Of a DNA stretch of 64,000 bases, positions 23,301-36,347 are shown one piece after another. The DNA lies in contig NW_017567005.1 in NCBI RefSeq assembly GCF_001661265.1, positions 248,001 to 312,000 on the forward strand. Direction: 5' to 3'. A model generated the notes under the pieces. The model was not told where the DNA came from, made no database searches, and saw only the letters and a list, made by a program, of their open reading frames with translations. Both the position numbers and the translations under genes were made by a program. The number at the start of each line of letters is the position of its first letter. Within the stretch, counting starts at the first letter, position 1. The stretch is from Saitoella complicata NRRL Y-17804 (lineage: Eukaryota; Ascomycota; Saitoellomycetes; Saitoellales; Saitoellaceae).

Positions 23301-23805
23301 AGAACGGCTACCCCATGTGTTGGGTGCGAGAGGATTGTACGTTTGTAGGAGGATTGTGCGAGCTGAATGTCGGGCGCGTTTTCGAGTTGGTCGGCGCGTA
23401 GGCTTTGCGATGATAAGGTTAATGGCCATGTCAGCAGCGTTAATGGCTCGACTGTGAACAAGTCAACATCAGTCGTCAAAAGAGGATGGAGTAGGGCGTA
23501 CCGCAAGCCAAACCATACCGCGCCTTGGCCTTGTTCTCCACCTCCTCATCCGTCCATGCCGCCAAAATCTCACACAAATCCCCATTAACCACATTCGTAT
23601 CCGTCAAAATCCTCGCACACGTCCAACTCTCATCCTGCCTCAACAGCTTCTTCAAATCTTTCAGACATCCAAGTGCGTCGTCTCCGAGGATATACCGCCG
23701 CTGTGGGTCCGCTTGGTCGATACCACCGAGGGCGGTGACGATGGAGGAGACGTAGGCATGGAGACGTTTCAGATCATGGTCTTCATTCTCCCTGTCTTCT
23801 GCCAT
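20399..23805 (-). CDS. TOF1: Tof1/Swi1 (Timeless) replication fork protection protein
   Basis: Two exons: 23805-23502 and 23451-20399, with a 50-nt intron 23501-23452 (donor GTACGC, acceptor CACAG, phase 1). The product is 1,118 aa (yeast Tof1 1,238; fission yeast Swi1 971). The N-terminal TIMELESS domain covers about residues 30-330, with LVLHLLRNLAQID, NRFGTLVSVV and HGTTERGLKKLDTAKKWKK. The middle holds GKFANEDCINTFKALLNEYAEL and KRAVAFFHRIFVK. The last ~250 residues are acidic, Ser-rich and end in a basic KPKGRRVMMDSDDE. Tof1 works with Csm3 to stabilise stalled forks and enforce fork barriers. It is head to head with AYR1 over 149 bp, which carries an ACGCGT box. Confidence 0.94.
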
Positions 23806-23954
23806 GGCGAGTATATTTGTGTAACAGCGACTGTGCTCTGGAGGAAGACGCGTTCTCCACGCATTGTCGCGCGGTAACGATCGTATTAGGTTTCCCAATT
23901 GGGCAAGTGAGTCAACGTTACACCTCTGACAACGCAACGCAGCAACAACATCAA
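23806..23954. promoter_or_regulatory. TOF1/AYR1 bidirectional promoter with an MCB-like ACGCGT box
   Basis: 149 bp between divergent starts. ACGCGT at 23848-23853 lies 43 bp upstream of the TOF1 start codon and matches the MluI cell-cycle box bound by MBF-type factors at G1/S in yeasts. TOF1 is a replication gene, so the site makes sense, but six-base matches also occur by chance elsewhere in this window. Confidence 0.4.
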
Positions 23955-24848
23955 ATGGCTGCAAAGACCGTATTAATCACAGGCTGTTCCAAGGGCGGGA
24001 TTGGCTATGCTCTCGCAAAGGCTTTCAATGCCCAAGGATGCAAAGTCTACGCAACAGCTCGCAGGCTTGAATCCATGAACGGTCTCTCCGATCTAGGGAT
24101 TGGGACTCTGAAACTCGACGTCAACTCCGCCGAATCCGTCGACAAGCTCAAGTCTATCATCGAAGAGAAGACTGGCGGCACCCTCGATTTCCTGGTTAAC
24201 AATGCAGGAATTGGATACACCACTCCACTCGCCGACGTCGACATCGACCAAGCTCGCAATTTGTTCGAGACGAATTTGATCTCTGTCATGCAAATGGTCA
24301 AGTCATTCCACAAACTTCTCATCGCATCCAAAGGAACGATCATCAACATCGGCTCCATCGGCGCATTCCTCCCCTCGCCTTTTGGTGGAGTCTACAATGC
24401 CTCGAAAGCCGCTCTCCTCTCCTACGGTGACGCCCTCAGAATCGAGATGGAGCCCTTCGACGTACATGTCCAGACAATCATCACGGGTGCAATCAAGTCC
24501 AATATCGCGAACAACGCCGCAGCACGCTACTCCCTGCCCTCGGACTCTATCTTTGCACCCATCACCTCCTTCGTCGAAGCCCGCCTCAACGCATCCCAGA
24601 CAAACGGACCCCTCGATACCGACGTCTACGCCCGTGACGTTGTTCGTCAAGCCCTGTTTCCCCCGAGATCTCTGTGGGCACTCGGAGGAAGGGTTCGGAG
24701 GCCGTATTACTGGAGAGGTGGGTTGAGTGATATCACGAGGTTTATCAGGAGATTTTTGCCGATGAATTTTTGGGATTTTATTTTGGCGTATAAGTTTGGG
24801 TTGAATGTATTGAACAGGAAGTTGAGGGATGGGAAGAAGGATCTCTGA
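23955..24848 (+). CDS. AYR1: Ayr1-like NADPH-dependent 1-acyldihydroxyacetone-phosphate reductase (SDR)
   Basis: One 297-aa exon from ATG 23955, starting MAAKTVLITGCSKGGIG. This is the short-chain dehydrogenase nucleotide-binding turn in the TGCSxGGIG form common in fungal Ayr1-type enzymes. Also seen: TLKLDV, FLVNNAGIGY, an INIGSIG serine and the catalytic YNASK pair. Ayr1 reduces acyl-DHAP to lysophosphatidate at the ER and lipid droplets, feeding phospholipid and triacylglycerol synthesis. A C-terminal hydrophobic/aromatic stretch (RRFLPMNFWDFILAYKFG) may dock to membranes. The substrate is family inference; other SDR roles are possible. Confidence 0.87.
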   Translation: MAAKTVLITGCSKGGIGYALAKAFNAQGCKVYATARRLESMNGLSDLGIGTLKLDVNSAESVDKLKSIIEEKTGGTLDFLVNNAGIGYTTPLADVDIDQARNLFETNLISVMQMVKSFHKLLIASKGTIINIGSIGAFLPSPFGGVYNASKAALLSYGDALRIEMEPFDVHVQTIITGAIKSNIANNAAARYSLPSDSIFAPITSFVEARLNASQTNGPLDTDVYARDVVRQALFPPRSLWALGGRVRRPYYWRGGLSDITRFIRRFLPMNFWDFILAYKFGLNVLNRKLRDGKKDL

Positions 24849-25805
24849 GTTGACAAAGTCCTTGAATATTCAGCATCACCGGTATGTATACCTTCAAGGC
24901 CATACACCGCTCGTTATCGGGGATGTTGCTGTGTGAAAACAAAATTCAAACATTGCCTGATGACATAAAACGAGAGCGAGGTAATCAATATCACCAGAAA
25001 GCGTGTGAAAAACTACGGCACTACTTAATAATACATGTTTCGGAAATTTCCCTGCTGCTCCCCCTTCTCCTCCAGTTACAAGTTTGGGCACACCCACGCG
25101 TATATAACAAGTGCCTGCTAAACAAAACGCTGGAGGAGCTCAGGTTTCAACCGCCGAAGCTCGTCGACGTCGGAAACGGCACTGTGGCGTACCAGGTCTC
25201 AGTCGGCCAGAATACTTGAAGCTGGGTACAGGAGGTTAGGTCATCGGTTAAGAACGCGGTCGTGATCACAGGACCATGAGCGCGGAGAGAGGAGAGGGTA
25301 CATACAGTCATTCATTCAGGATTGTGAAGACCAGGTTGTCCGTTCCTGTCGCCGTGCCTAAGTCGGTAGCATCCGAATCGCAGTAGTTTACCCAAGCGGT
25401 GATAACCGCGGTCTGCGTTCCGGATCCGCTTTGACACAAGCAGGGCGTGATGCACATAAGAATTCCCAGGACGAACGCAAAGAGAAACGAACACTGCTTG
25501 ATTGGGCCGAGCAACGCCGGCAAGCTCACAGCGTCAAGGGCTGCTTTCCCGCAGGACTTATTAATAGGTCCTCTCCCTTGGACGTATGTCATGAGATGGC
25601 GCAGGTGAGGCGAGCGTGCAGCTTGTTTTTGTAGTACGAATGTTACGTGTACCTATTGTTACCCCGTATTGTGCAAGATGGCAGTCGAAGGAGAGATTTG
25701 TTGTTAAGTATTATGAAATATATGCTATTGGTGGTACTCGCCCGGGTATATGCTAAGCTTTGGCATGGCAATGTGATTCTGCGGGAAGTGACCCCATCCA
25801 TCCCA
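24849..25805. other. Gene-poor intergenic stretch between convergent genes
   Basis: 957 bp between the AYR1 stop and the 3' end of the anchored-protein gene. It includes the 3' UTRs and a candidate small minus-strand gene (listed separately). A TATATAA tract occurs at about 25101-25107. No repeat, tRNA or clear coding exon is seen beyond that. Confidence 0.45.
25308..25592 (-). CDS. Possible small secreted or membrane protein, doubtful
   Basis: A 94-residue open frame starting at an ATG, with a hydrophobic stretch (FLFAFVLGILMCITPCLC) followed by a Ser/Thr/Gly-rich, Cys-containing tail. It could be a signal-anchor or a secreted small protein with an N-terminal extension. A GTATGT donor lies 5 nt past the stop, and an acceptor near 25220 precedes a stretch reading VFWPTETWYATVPFPT then a stop. 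This looks coding but cannot be joined in frame by eye. It may be a remnant, a mis-seen gene structure or chance. No family is recognised. Confidence 0.22.
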   Translation of the reverse strand: MTYVQGRGPINKSCGKAALDAVSLPALLGPIKQCSFLFAFVLGILMCITPCLCQSGSGTQTAVITAWVNYCDSDATDLGTATGTDNLVFTILNE

Positions 25806-26686
25806 TTAAACCATTCCCATCACCCCTATCACCCCTATAAAAACGCTCAACGCAATCACGCACAATGATACTTTCACCGTCGACCCCGCCCCAATCCCAC
25901 ACGTTGGACACAAATTCCCCGTCGTCGGCGCAGCCTCATACGCCTGCCCAGAATACATCCCAAACCTGTACACCCCATAATTATACAAATACCCCGCACT
26001 CGGCGCCGCTGTCGGATTCGAGTCTGCATCGAAGATATTGAGTGTGTACGAAGCTTGAAGGAGAGGATCGGCGGAGGGGTTCTCGGAGGAGTCCCAGATT
26101 ATGGAGGTAGAGGTATAGGAGATATTTGTTGCGATGGGGTAGTAGTAGCTGTGAATCGCATGTAAGCTTATGCTTAGAGAGCATCTTGTTGAGCAGTGGG
26201 TCACCTGTTGACGGAGCAATATGCCTCGACATTCACTGCCCTCGGCGTTACCAACACCCCAGTATAGTTCCACGCCAACGTCACGTAATCTCCAATCATG
26301 TAGTATTGCGGACCATCGGTAGGGGCTGGAATCAGCATAGCCGCCGAACCTGGTGCGAAGCGTGGGTCGATGGAGATGGAGCCGGTGGAGTCGGCAGTGG
26401 TGGTGGTGTCTGTGTGTTTCACGGTTGACTTGGAGATTGGGCCGGTGCGGGTTGTTGTGGCATCGTTGGATGCTGGTGTTGATTGGGAGACATCTGAGGT
26501 TGGGCTATCGGAGGTGAATGCTGCAGAATTGGAGACACCGGAGGATGCTCTTGCTGAACTTCCTGACTCCGCACTACCGCTTCCAGTCGTAGTTGACGTT
26601 GGCTCCGGAAAGAGTTGAGCGGATACGTGGAGGAAGGCGAGACAAACGAGGAGAAAGGTGAGGGTGAGCGGCCTTCGCAGAATCAT
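25806..26686 (-). CDS. Secreted/GPI-anchored Ser/Thr-rich fungal protein (DUF7137-like)
   Basis: Two exons: 26686-26205 and 26148-25806, with a 56-nt intron (donor GTGACC, acceptor CACAG, phase 2); product 274 aa. It begins with a signal peptide (MILRRPLTLTFLLVCLAFLHVSAQ). A Ser/Thr-rich linker (about residues 28-100) is probably O-glycosylated. A conserved domain follows with YYMIGDYVTLAWNYTG, TPRAVNVEAYC, SIIWDSSENP, YTLNIFDAD and GVYRFGMYSGQAYE. This matches my memory of a fungal cell-surface domain of unknown function (DUF7137 type). The C-terminal hydrophobic tail (VSLCVIALSVFIGVIGV) after CPTCGIGAG fits a GPI signal or a single membrane span. Likely wall or plasma-membrane protein. Confidence 0.8.
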
Positions 26687-27170
26687 GGTGCCGTGACTGG
26701 AGAGGAAGAACGTGAGAAAGAGGACGACGAGAAGGAGGAGCAGTCATCGGCTCACCAGTAAGAAGAGCTCAACAACGAATGACAACTAAATGCCAACTGA
26801 ACTGCTCGTCAAAAACCACCCTTCATCCTGTCATATATTACATGCAAGCGGCCGTGTCTCACCTCGACTCTCCTCCGAACCCTCCGAGCCCGATAGCACG
26901 CGCAGCCCGCACTCCAAAAATAGCAACACCAGGAAAAGGAGTTGGGGAAGGAGAAGAGACGGTTTCCATATGTTGGATGGTTTCGTTTTCAGGTATCGAA
27001 GATTCAGGGTCGTTCGAGTTCTACCTAGCTATAAATTATTAGAGTATAGAGGTATAGAGATGCATGCAAAAACACCGCGCTATGAACCCATCCATAATCA
27101 ATCTTCCACTGTGGTAGTCATACACGTACATCATTCATCCCCCCTTGTAGTCGTACACAACATGTCCCGA
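26687..27170. other. Intergenic, anchored-protein promoter and RAD26 3' UTR
   Basis: 484 bp upstream of the anchored-protein start and downstream of RAD26. A 273-residue plus-strand frame starting at 26790 is mostly antisense to RAD26 and not convincing. Nothing else is recognised. Confidence 0.4.
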
Positions 27171-30100
27171 TCAACGGAACTCCTCCTTCAAAACCCACGC
27201 CCCCTCCCTAAACTCCGCAATACTCTTCAACATCTTCCTAAACTCCACAACCTGCTGCTGTCCCGAAACCTTGATCTTGAAGTTCCTCACAATCTCGCCA
27301 GACGTGGCTTTCCCGCCTGCTTCGAGGATGAATTCTTGGAGGCGCTTGATGAGGTGGAGACGACCTTCGTCGGAGAGTTTGTCGAGTTCTTCTCCACCGC
27401 CGTTTGCATCTTCGTTTTCGAGGTCTTGGCGTTGGCGGAGGCCGGCGAGGAGGTTTTGGGAGTTTGCGGGTGGGGTAGCCGCAGCCCGCACGCCGTTCGC
27501 AGCAGCACCGAACCGCCCTTCACCATTAGGAGCCGCCGCTGGCCCAAACCTCGCCCCACCCCCACCACTCGCCGCACCAAACCTGGGAGTATTGGGTGTG
27601 TTCGCACCTGACCCGCGGGTGAAACCTCCGGACCTCCCAGTCCATGTCGGTGTGCCGAGCTCCGCTCTCTGTGCCTGACGACGAGACTCCCGCAATGCGC
27701 GTGCGGCAGCTTCGGCGACTCGCGTAGCCTCACGATCTACGAGGACAGCTTCGGGTCTTGCTGCGTCCATGATCTTTTCATGGTGGAGGGCGGACTGTAC
27801 GCCGGCTCCAGCGAGGAGGCCTTCGAGTGTTCGGGAATCGTCGTCGCCCTTCTCTGCATCCCTTTCTTCTTCGTTCTGGTATTGTTCCAGTCCGGCAACA
27901 TCATCCAGCTTTTTGAGTTCCTCGGCCTCCCTATCCCTCTTCTTCTTCTTCGTTCGCTTCAACTGCACCTCAGTACCAGCAAACAAGTCGCCCGTCTCGG
28001 TGGTCTTCTCCTCCGCCGATCCCAACGAAAACAGATCATGCAAGTCATTAGATTTGAAGAACCGTCGCTGTTTTGGGTCACGTAGAATCTTGTTTGTCAA
28101 GAACTGCTTGAAGATCTGACGATGATAGATTTTCTCCTCGATCGTACCGGAGGTCATGAGGCGGAAGATGATGACTTCACGTTTTTGTCCGAGACGCCAT
28201 GCACGTTCACGGGCTTGAGCATCGGTGGAGGGATTCCAGTCCGGATCGTAGATAATGACACGGTTGGCACCAGTCAGGTTGATACCCAGACCACCTACCT
28301 TAGTCGTCAACAAGAACACATCAATGTTTGGGTTCTCGTTGTACTGATCGACAAGCGCCTGTCTCCTCTGCACGGGAGTGTTACCATCCATCCGAAGATA
28401 GTTGATCCCATCCAACTTCTTGACAAACTTCTCCAGGATGTCCAACATCTGCCGAGTCTGCGAAAACAGCAAAGTCCGGTGACCCTGCGACCTGAACAGC
28501 TCCAATGTAGCCTTGACAACCTGCATCTTTCCAGATTTCTTAGGATCACCGTAGTCATACCCCGGTTTATGTTCGAGCGTATCACGAGAAGCTAAATCGG
28601 GATGATTACAAATCTTCCGAAGAATGTCGACACCGTAGAGAACCTGCCTCCTACCCTGAAAGATCGATTCCATGTCGTTTCCGCCGATGAATTCTTCGTA
28701 AGCCGTACGCTGTGAAGCCGTAAGTTTGCAGAACAGGACCTGTAGAGCTACGTCAGCCATCGTTGTACGCTGCAAGTTGACAGTCGTTCTACCTGCTCCG
28801 TTCGCTTTGGTAAATCGGCAGCGACGTCAACCTTCATTCTCCGCAAGAGATATGGGTTGATGAGGTCCCTCAACACGCAGGCACATTTGTACGCAGTCTG
28901 AACTTGCACGTTCGTCGCATTTGCATAGCCACCCATATTGATGGGAATAGCGAATTGTTGCTGAAACACCGGGAGAGTCTGTCAGCAGGATGTTAGCATG
29001 CATTCCAAGAGATCATGGACATTCCTCTGACCCCTAGCCGCCCTGGAAAGACAAAGTCAAACAAACTCCACAACTCATTCAAGCTATTCTGGATCGGCGT
29101 TCCGGAGAGAATGATTCGGTGGACGGTCTTCACCTGCTTACACGCCAAGGAAATCTCTGCATCAGGGTTTCTGATTTTGTGACCCTCATCTAGGACACAG
29201 TAATCCCACTCCTCACCAAGCAGCAAGTCACCATACGAATGAAGACCAGCATACGTGGTAATGATTACATGCCCAGACGCAAAAACACGTCGAACCATGT
29301 TCCTCGCACCAGCCTTCAGCTTCGCGCCTGGTCCACCCTTTCTCGGATGTTCCTTCTCGAGCGCTTTCTCCATCGTTTCCTCCTCCCGTACATTCAACAT
29401 CCCACTTCCACTCCCATGAAGGATACAAACTCGTAGAGGCGGCCACCACCGACGAAACTCGTTACACCACATTTTCATCACGGTTGCTGGACATACCACC
29501 AGGATAGGTTTATTCAGCTTCCCGGAGTAATGTAAACCTGCGAGGAAGGAGATCATTTGCACGGTCTTGCCGAGACCCATTTCGTCGCCGATGATGCCGC
29601 CTGCACCTTGAGTGTGCAATTCCCAAAGCCACTGAACGCAAGTCTTCTGGTAATCGAACAGGGAAGGGTAGATGTCGCCTGGTAATCTGTACCCACCATT
29701 CAATGTGAAGTCGGGTATTTTCGGATGTGGAAGGTGCCACTCGTCCTCGCCCTCTGGTGGAGGTTCGTCTGGATGCGCCTTACGACGTGCTGATGAGCGT
29801 TTCCGAACCCAGCCTTCCAAGCGTTCTTGATAAGTAATTTCATTACCATCGTCGACGGTGCTCAAGTCCTCAGTCTTGGCAGGTTCCTTGTCTTTCGGCT
29901 TGCGCTTCCGGGACTTCGCTTCACGTCCCTCCTGATCACCATCAATGAATGCATCAATTTCGTCATCGTCCTCCACCGACCCCTCGAAATCAGAAGGCGC
30001 ATACGCGTCCTCGTCGTCATCTCCGACATCGACATCCACGTCTTCAATACTCGCTTTCCGAATCAACCTTCGCTTCTTCCGTGGTGTTGCCCGTTCCATT

Positions 30101-30741
30101 AGAGACTCCACCTCACTGACATCGGCCGAATCGGTAGCGAACCCGGGCATGCGTAGGTTCTGGTGCGACATCGCTCCCGGGCCAACCTCACTTCGCTGCT
30201 GCTCCAACCCTGGAACGGCAGCAAACGGAGTGATTTTGCCGGTACGGATGAGGTACTCTCGTTCAGTTTCCGTCGAAAGTCGCTGATCCGCAGCATCGTC
30301 TTGCTTTGCATCACGCTCATCAATTCGTCCTCGAATATCCACCAGGTCCCGATCCAATGCTTCTATCTGCTCTTCGACCTCCCGTACCTGTATTCGAAGT
30401 TGTTGCTTTTGCGTAAGTGTCGCATTGTGTGCATTTATCCGGTCGTTTAACTGAGCAATCTTGTCTTGGAGCTTCGCCTTGTCCTTCTGAGTTTTCTCCA
30501 AACGTTTCTTGTCGGCCTCGTTCTCTCTCTTGGTAAGTTCTGCATCGGCTGCGATGGCGATATTATGCTCGAGGATATCTTGGTCGAGAATGTTCACGCC
30601 GAGAGCGTCTAGCGAAGCTTCACCGGTCGGATGAGCCATGGCGTGTGTCGTTTGCATGCTATCGTCAACGACAGCAATCCCAGCAGGCTGCTCCTTTTCG
30701 TCCATCTCCTTTACTGAATCTGCTGGTCCATCATTCTCCAT
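27171..30741 (-). CDS. RAD26: Rad26/CSB (ERCC6) transcription-coupled repair ATPase
   Basis: Three exons: 30741-29032, 28978-28793 and 28739-27171, with two 53-nt introns (donors GTCAGA and GTAGAA, branches CTAAC and CTGAC). The joined protein is 1,154 aa (yeast Rad26 1,085). An acidic N-terminus with a coiled coil (about residues 75-140) is followed by the Swi2/Snf2 core: [14 protein letters not shown] (Walker A), [62 protein letters not shown], and [16 protein letters not shown] with a RAWRLGQKR motif VI. The last ~70 residues (from [18 protein letters not shown]) fit the C-terminal winged helix of CSB. It remodels stalled RNA polymerase II. The region 30742-31289 separates it from YAK1. 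Confidence 0.96.
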
Positions 30742-31289
30742 GGCGGTTGTATGCTGTTGCTGTATGCTGCATTCCCAATTTCAGCACTCCCTGCGCGTAC
30801 TGCCTGCTTCGTGATCGAATGACGCTGGGTGCGGGCCAGATGTCCCCTGCAGACGCGCGTGTCGTGCTGTCCCTATCAGCAACCTCCAACCACCAAGCAG
30901 GAGCCCAGCAATCGTCCAAGAGCATTCATCCAGGCCTCGACGAACTGCTCTGATTGACCGTCAGCGAGCGATTTGACTGCTCCATTGCAGGACGAGCACG
31001 TACAAGGTACATCCCTTATCGAGGCTGAGCGGTGAATCGCTTTGTTAGTCCCCAGCCCTGTCTCACGCTGCGCACCCGCACCCGCACCCTTGCCAAGGTG
31101 TTCCCGATTGCTAACCATTCCGTACTAGAGTTTCTTGGATCGCGACCTCTTTTTGTCGGCAATACAGTCTCGATACCTTCTGTGAAGGTCCGGCTGCGGT
31201 ATACCCTCTTGGATTCCGCGCACCGATAAGTACCCATTGTCGGCATTCGGCCCGGCGATCCCCCCCGAATATATCAACGAAACAGCAAC
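30742..31289. promoter_or_regulatory. Divergent intergenic region, RAD26 / YAK1
   Basis: 548 bp between divergent starts, holding both promoters and probably a long YAK1 leader. A CGCACCCGCACCCGCACCC short repeat lies at about 31071-31089. Small frames here lack any family likeness. Confidence 0.4.
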
Positions 31290-34128
<2,839 letters not shown>

Positions 34129-34444
34129 TTGAGGAGATTGCAGGAACGTGTTTATGTACGATTACTGAAACGAGAGAAGGACGCCGTGTCCGCTGCTTAA
34201 CACGCAGTATCTATACCCAAGGGCATATTGAGCAGATGTTGACGAGGAGATATGCGCGTTTGGAGGCGAAGGATCATGAGAGGTAACGAGTTCTGTAGCA
34301 TACCGGTCGTTTTCTTGGGTTGAACTTAATAACGACGGTTTATTTGGCTGCATATGTACATCTTCTAAAGTCTATCTACACGAAGGTACCCAGACTTCGC
34401 GCCAACTCCACACCCTACTCTTGATATTAGATTTGCGCCCACGC
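34129..34444. other. Convergent 3' intergenic, YAK1 / small membrane-protein gene
   Basis: 316 bp holding two 3' UTRs. Nothing recognisable beyond that. Confidence 0.4.
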
Positions 34445-35130
34445 TCACACCAAAAAACCATGATCAGCGGTGTCATGTTCGTCGAAGGCACCTTCCACAT
34501 ACTGAACAGCTTGAGCATGACCTCTAAGGATCTGGTTTACCCACGGTACCGCGGCATGTTCCTCCTGCTTCTCGTTGTTGTCAGGCTCGACTACCTCGCG
34601 ATCGCTGTTACTAGTATCATGAGGTCCGTCTGAGGTCCCGCTGTGCATTGCCGGCGCAGGTGTATAGAGCGGAAGCGCGGCGCTTTCATCGTCACCGTCG
34701 TTGAAACTCAAGTCCGAATCGGAATAACGCATCTGACGCTTCAACTCCTCCACCTTCTGGCGCATATTGGCCATCTGGAAGTCGAGCCATCCGGCTCTGG
34801 CGCGGACCCTTCCCAGATCGTAATCCGTCTTGTCCTGGACATGACAGACGGACATTAGAAAGACGATCAGAAGAAGCACGGCAAGAATGACTATTTACAC
34901 TAACGTTAGCAAAGGTGGATAGGAGAGCGAGCGACGGACATACGAGTGACAAAGAGCATCCAGAAGGCGTTAAGTTGCGCGTGCTGGCTGATGATTTTAT
35001 TCTCAAGGATAGCCAAAGCCTCGTTCATGACCTCGAGTGTAAGAACTTGGGATACATCCCTATCTCTGGGCTGGATGTAGGGGCGGTGCTTTCCCGAAGG
35101 ATCAATAACGACGATTCCCGGGATTCCCAT
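34445..35130 (-). CDS. Small single-span membrane protein, VVIDPSG-HRP family, copy A
   Basis: Two exons: 35130-34944 and 34890-34445, with a 53-nt intron (GTATGT donor, GCTAACG branch, AATAG acceptor, phase 1); product 210 aa. It begins MGIPGIVVIDPSGKHRPYIQ, almost the same as the start of the neighbouring divergent gene. A membrane span lies at about residues 55-78 (MLFVTLILAVLLLIVFLMSV), followed by a short coiled coil (FQMANMRQKVEELKRQ) and an acidic C-terminal tail. There is no cleavable signal peptide, so the orientation is probably N-out or type III by inference. I do not recognise the family. The shared motif makes the pair paralogues from a local inverted duplication. Confidence 0.75.
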
Positions 35131-35543
35131 ATTGACGAAGTTGATAGTTGTAAAGATACGTTGGTTGTTGTAAAGGTGCCGACAAGAAAAATGGGAGAGC
35201 CGTCATTTTTATAGCCTGGCGGCTGACTGTTGCTCTTGTGACGTCCTGCCCAGAATCCGCAATGGGCAACGCGCTAGCGCACATCTCTGAAGCTAGTATT
35301 TCCGTTTGCGGCATTCTGAGGACGACTCGTTCAAGATCCGTAGATACCACTAACCATAGTGATCGATGTTACCGTCATCACTTTCGATGCCTGGAGAATG
35401 ATAAAAAGAACTGTGACGCCCATCCCTCGTCAACTATCACTTTGACTATTCTCCACCTACACCAACACCTCCACACCTTATCGCGGCGTATTGCCCGTAC
35501 TACTCCCTTGACCCAAAAAAGAACGACCACTACAAGTATCAAG
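35131..35543. promoter_or_regulatory. Divergent promoter between the two paralogous membrane-protein genes
   Basis: 413 bp between head-to-head starts. It would allow joint control of copies A and B. GTGACGTC (35239-35246) contains a CRE/Atf-like TGACGT core. An in-frame upstream extension of copy B from 35238 exists but lacks the conserved start. Confidence 0.4.
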
Positions 35544-36347
35544 ATGGTTGCCCTTCCTCTTGTCGTCATTGACCCTTCCGGACACCACCGCCCGTGGGTC
35601 CAAGCTTCCGCCGCTTCCGCCGGTTCCCTTTCCGTCCTCTTGAACGGCACGCGAACCGGTTCTGCGGCGACCAGTACTCCCTCACTCCAGAACCCAGATG
35701 CAAGCATGTCTGCTTTTCCTGATTTCGACAAAATCGCCCTTTACACCATGGGAGGCATCTTAGGGTTCATCCTAATTCTCGTCATCCTGGTATTGTACCA
35801 CTTGTGGGGTTGGGCGAGCTCGCAGTACGACTTCACCCTTCATTTGAAGAAACGAGTGGAAGACCTTGAGTCCAAAGCAGCTGTCTTCGTTGCCGCCTTG
35901 AATGTTGGCAATGAGGTTACCGAAAGCGTGCAGCCGCCTGAGTACGCTGCAAGGCCTGGTGCAGAGGAGGTGAATATTTCGGTTGACACAATCCAAATGG
36001 TTCTGGCCGATCAAGTTACGAACAGCGCAGCTCAGGAAGTTATGAGCGCTTTGAGCCCGGCTGAGGTTGATATCTCTACGCAAGCGGTTGACCACTCAAC
36101 TGAAGCCGTTGACGTCACCGCTGATTCTCAAATAGAAGGGTTTGAGGTAGAGCAGGACATCGAAGACAAAGACGACGACTGTGATGAATTGGAGAAGGTG
36201 CAAGATGGTACGGAACTTGCCTTTGTTGCTTCTCGACACGGTGAGGCGCATCTTGTTGACGAGTGTGTCCATGAACACTACGCGGGCGTGATGAGTGGTA
36301 GGGGCGGAACGGACGATTTTGGTGATGCTGGCAAGTGCGATATGTAA
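35544..36347 (+). CDS. Small single-span membrane protein, VVIDPSG-HRP family, copy B
   Basis: One 267-aa exon; ATG 35544 is chosen because the resulting start, MVALPLVVIDPSGHHRPWVQ, matches the first residues of copy A. A strong membrane span covers about residues 64-90 (ALYTMGGILGFILILVILV). It is followed by a coiled-coil segment (DFTLHLKKRVEDLESKA) and a long acidic, Val/Glu/Asp-rich tail to the C-terminus. The linker before the span is Ser/Thr-rich and longer than in copy A. It shares layout with copy A (motif, span, coiled coil, acidic tail) but little sequence outside the motif. Unlike copy A it has no intron. Function unknown. Confidence 0.75.
   Translation: MVALPLVVIDPSGHHRPWVQASAASAGSLSVLLNGTRTGSAATSTPSLQNPDASMSAFPDFDKIALYTMGGILGFILILVILVLYHLWGWASSQYDFTLHLKKRVEDLESKAAVFVAALNVGNEVTESVQPPEYAARPGAEEVNISVDTIQMVLADQVTNSAAQEVMSALSPAEVDISTQAVDHSTEAVDVTADSQIEGFEVEQDIEDKDDDCDELEKVQDGTELAFVASRHGEAHLVDECVHEHYAGVMSGRGGTDDFGDAGKCDM

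Noticed and set aside
26790-27611. 273-residue plus-strand open frame
   Set aside because: Mostly antisense to the RAD26 C-terminal winged-helix exon, and the rest lies in its 3' flank; no motif.
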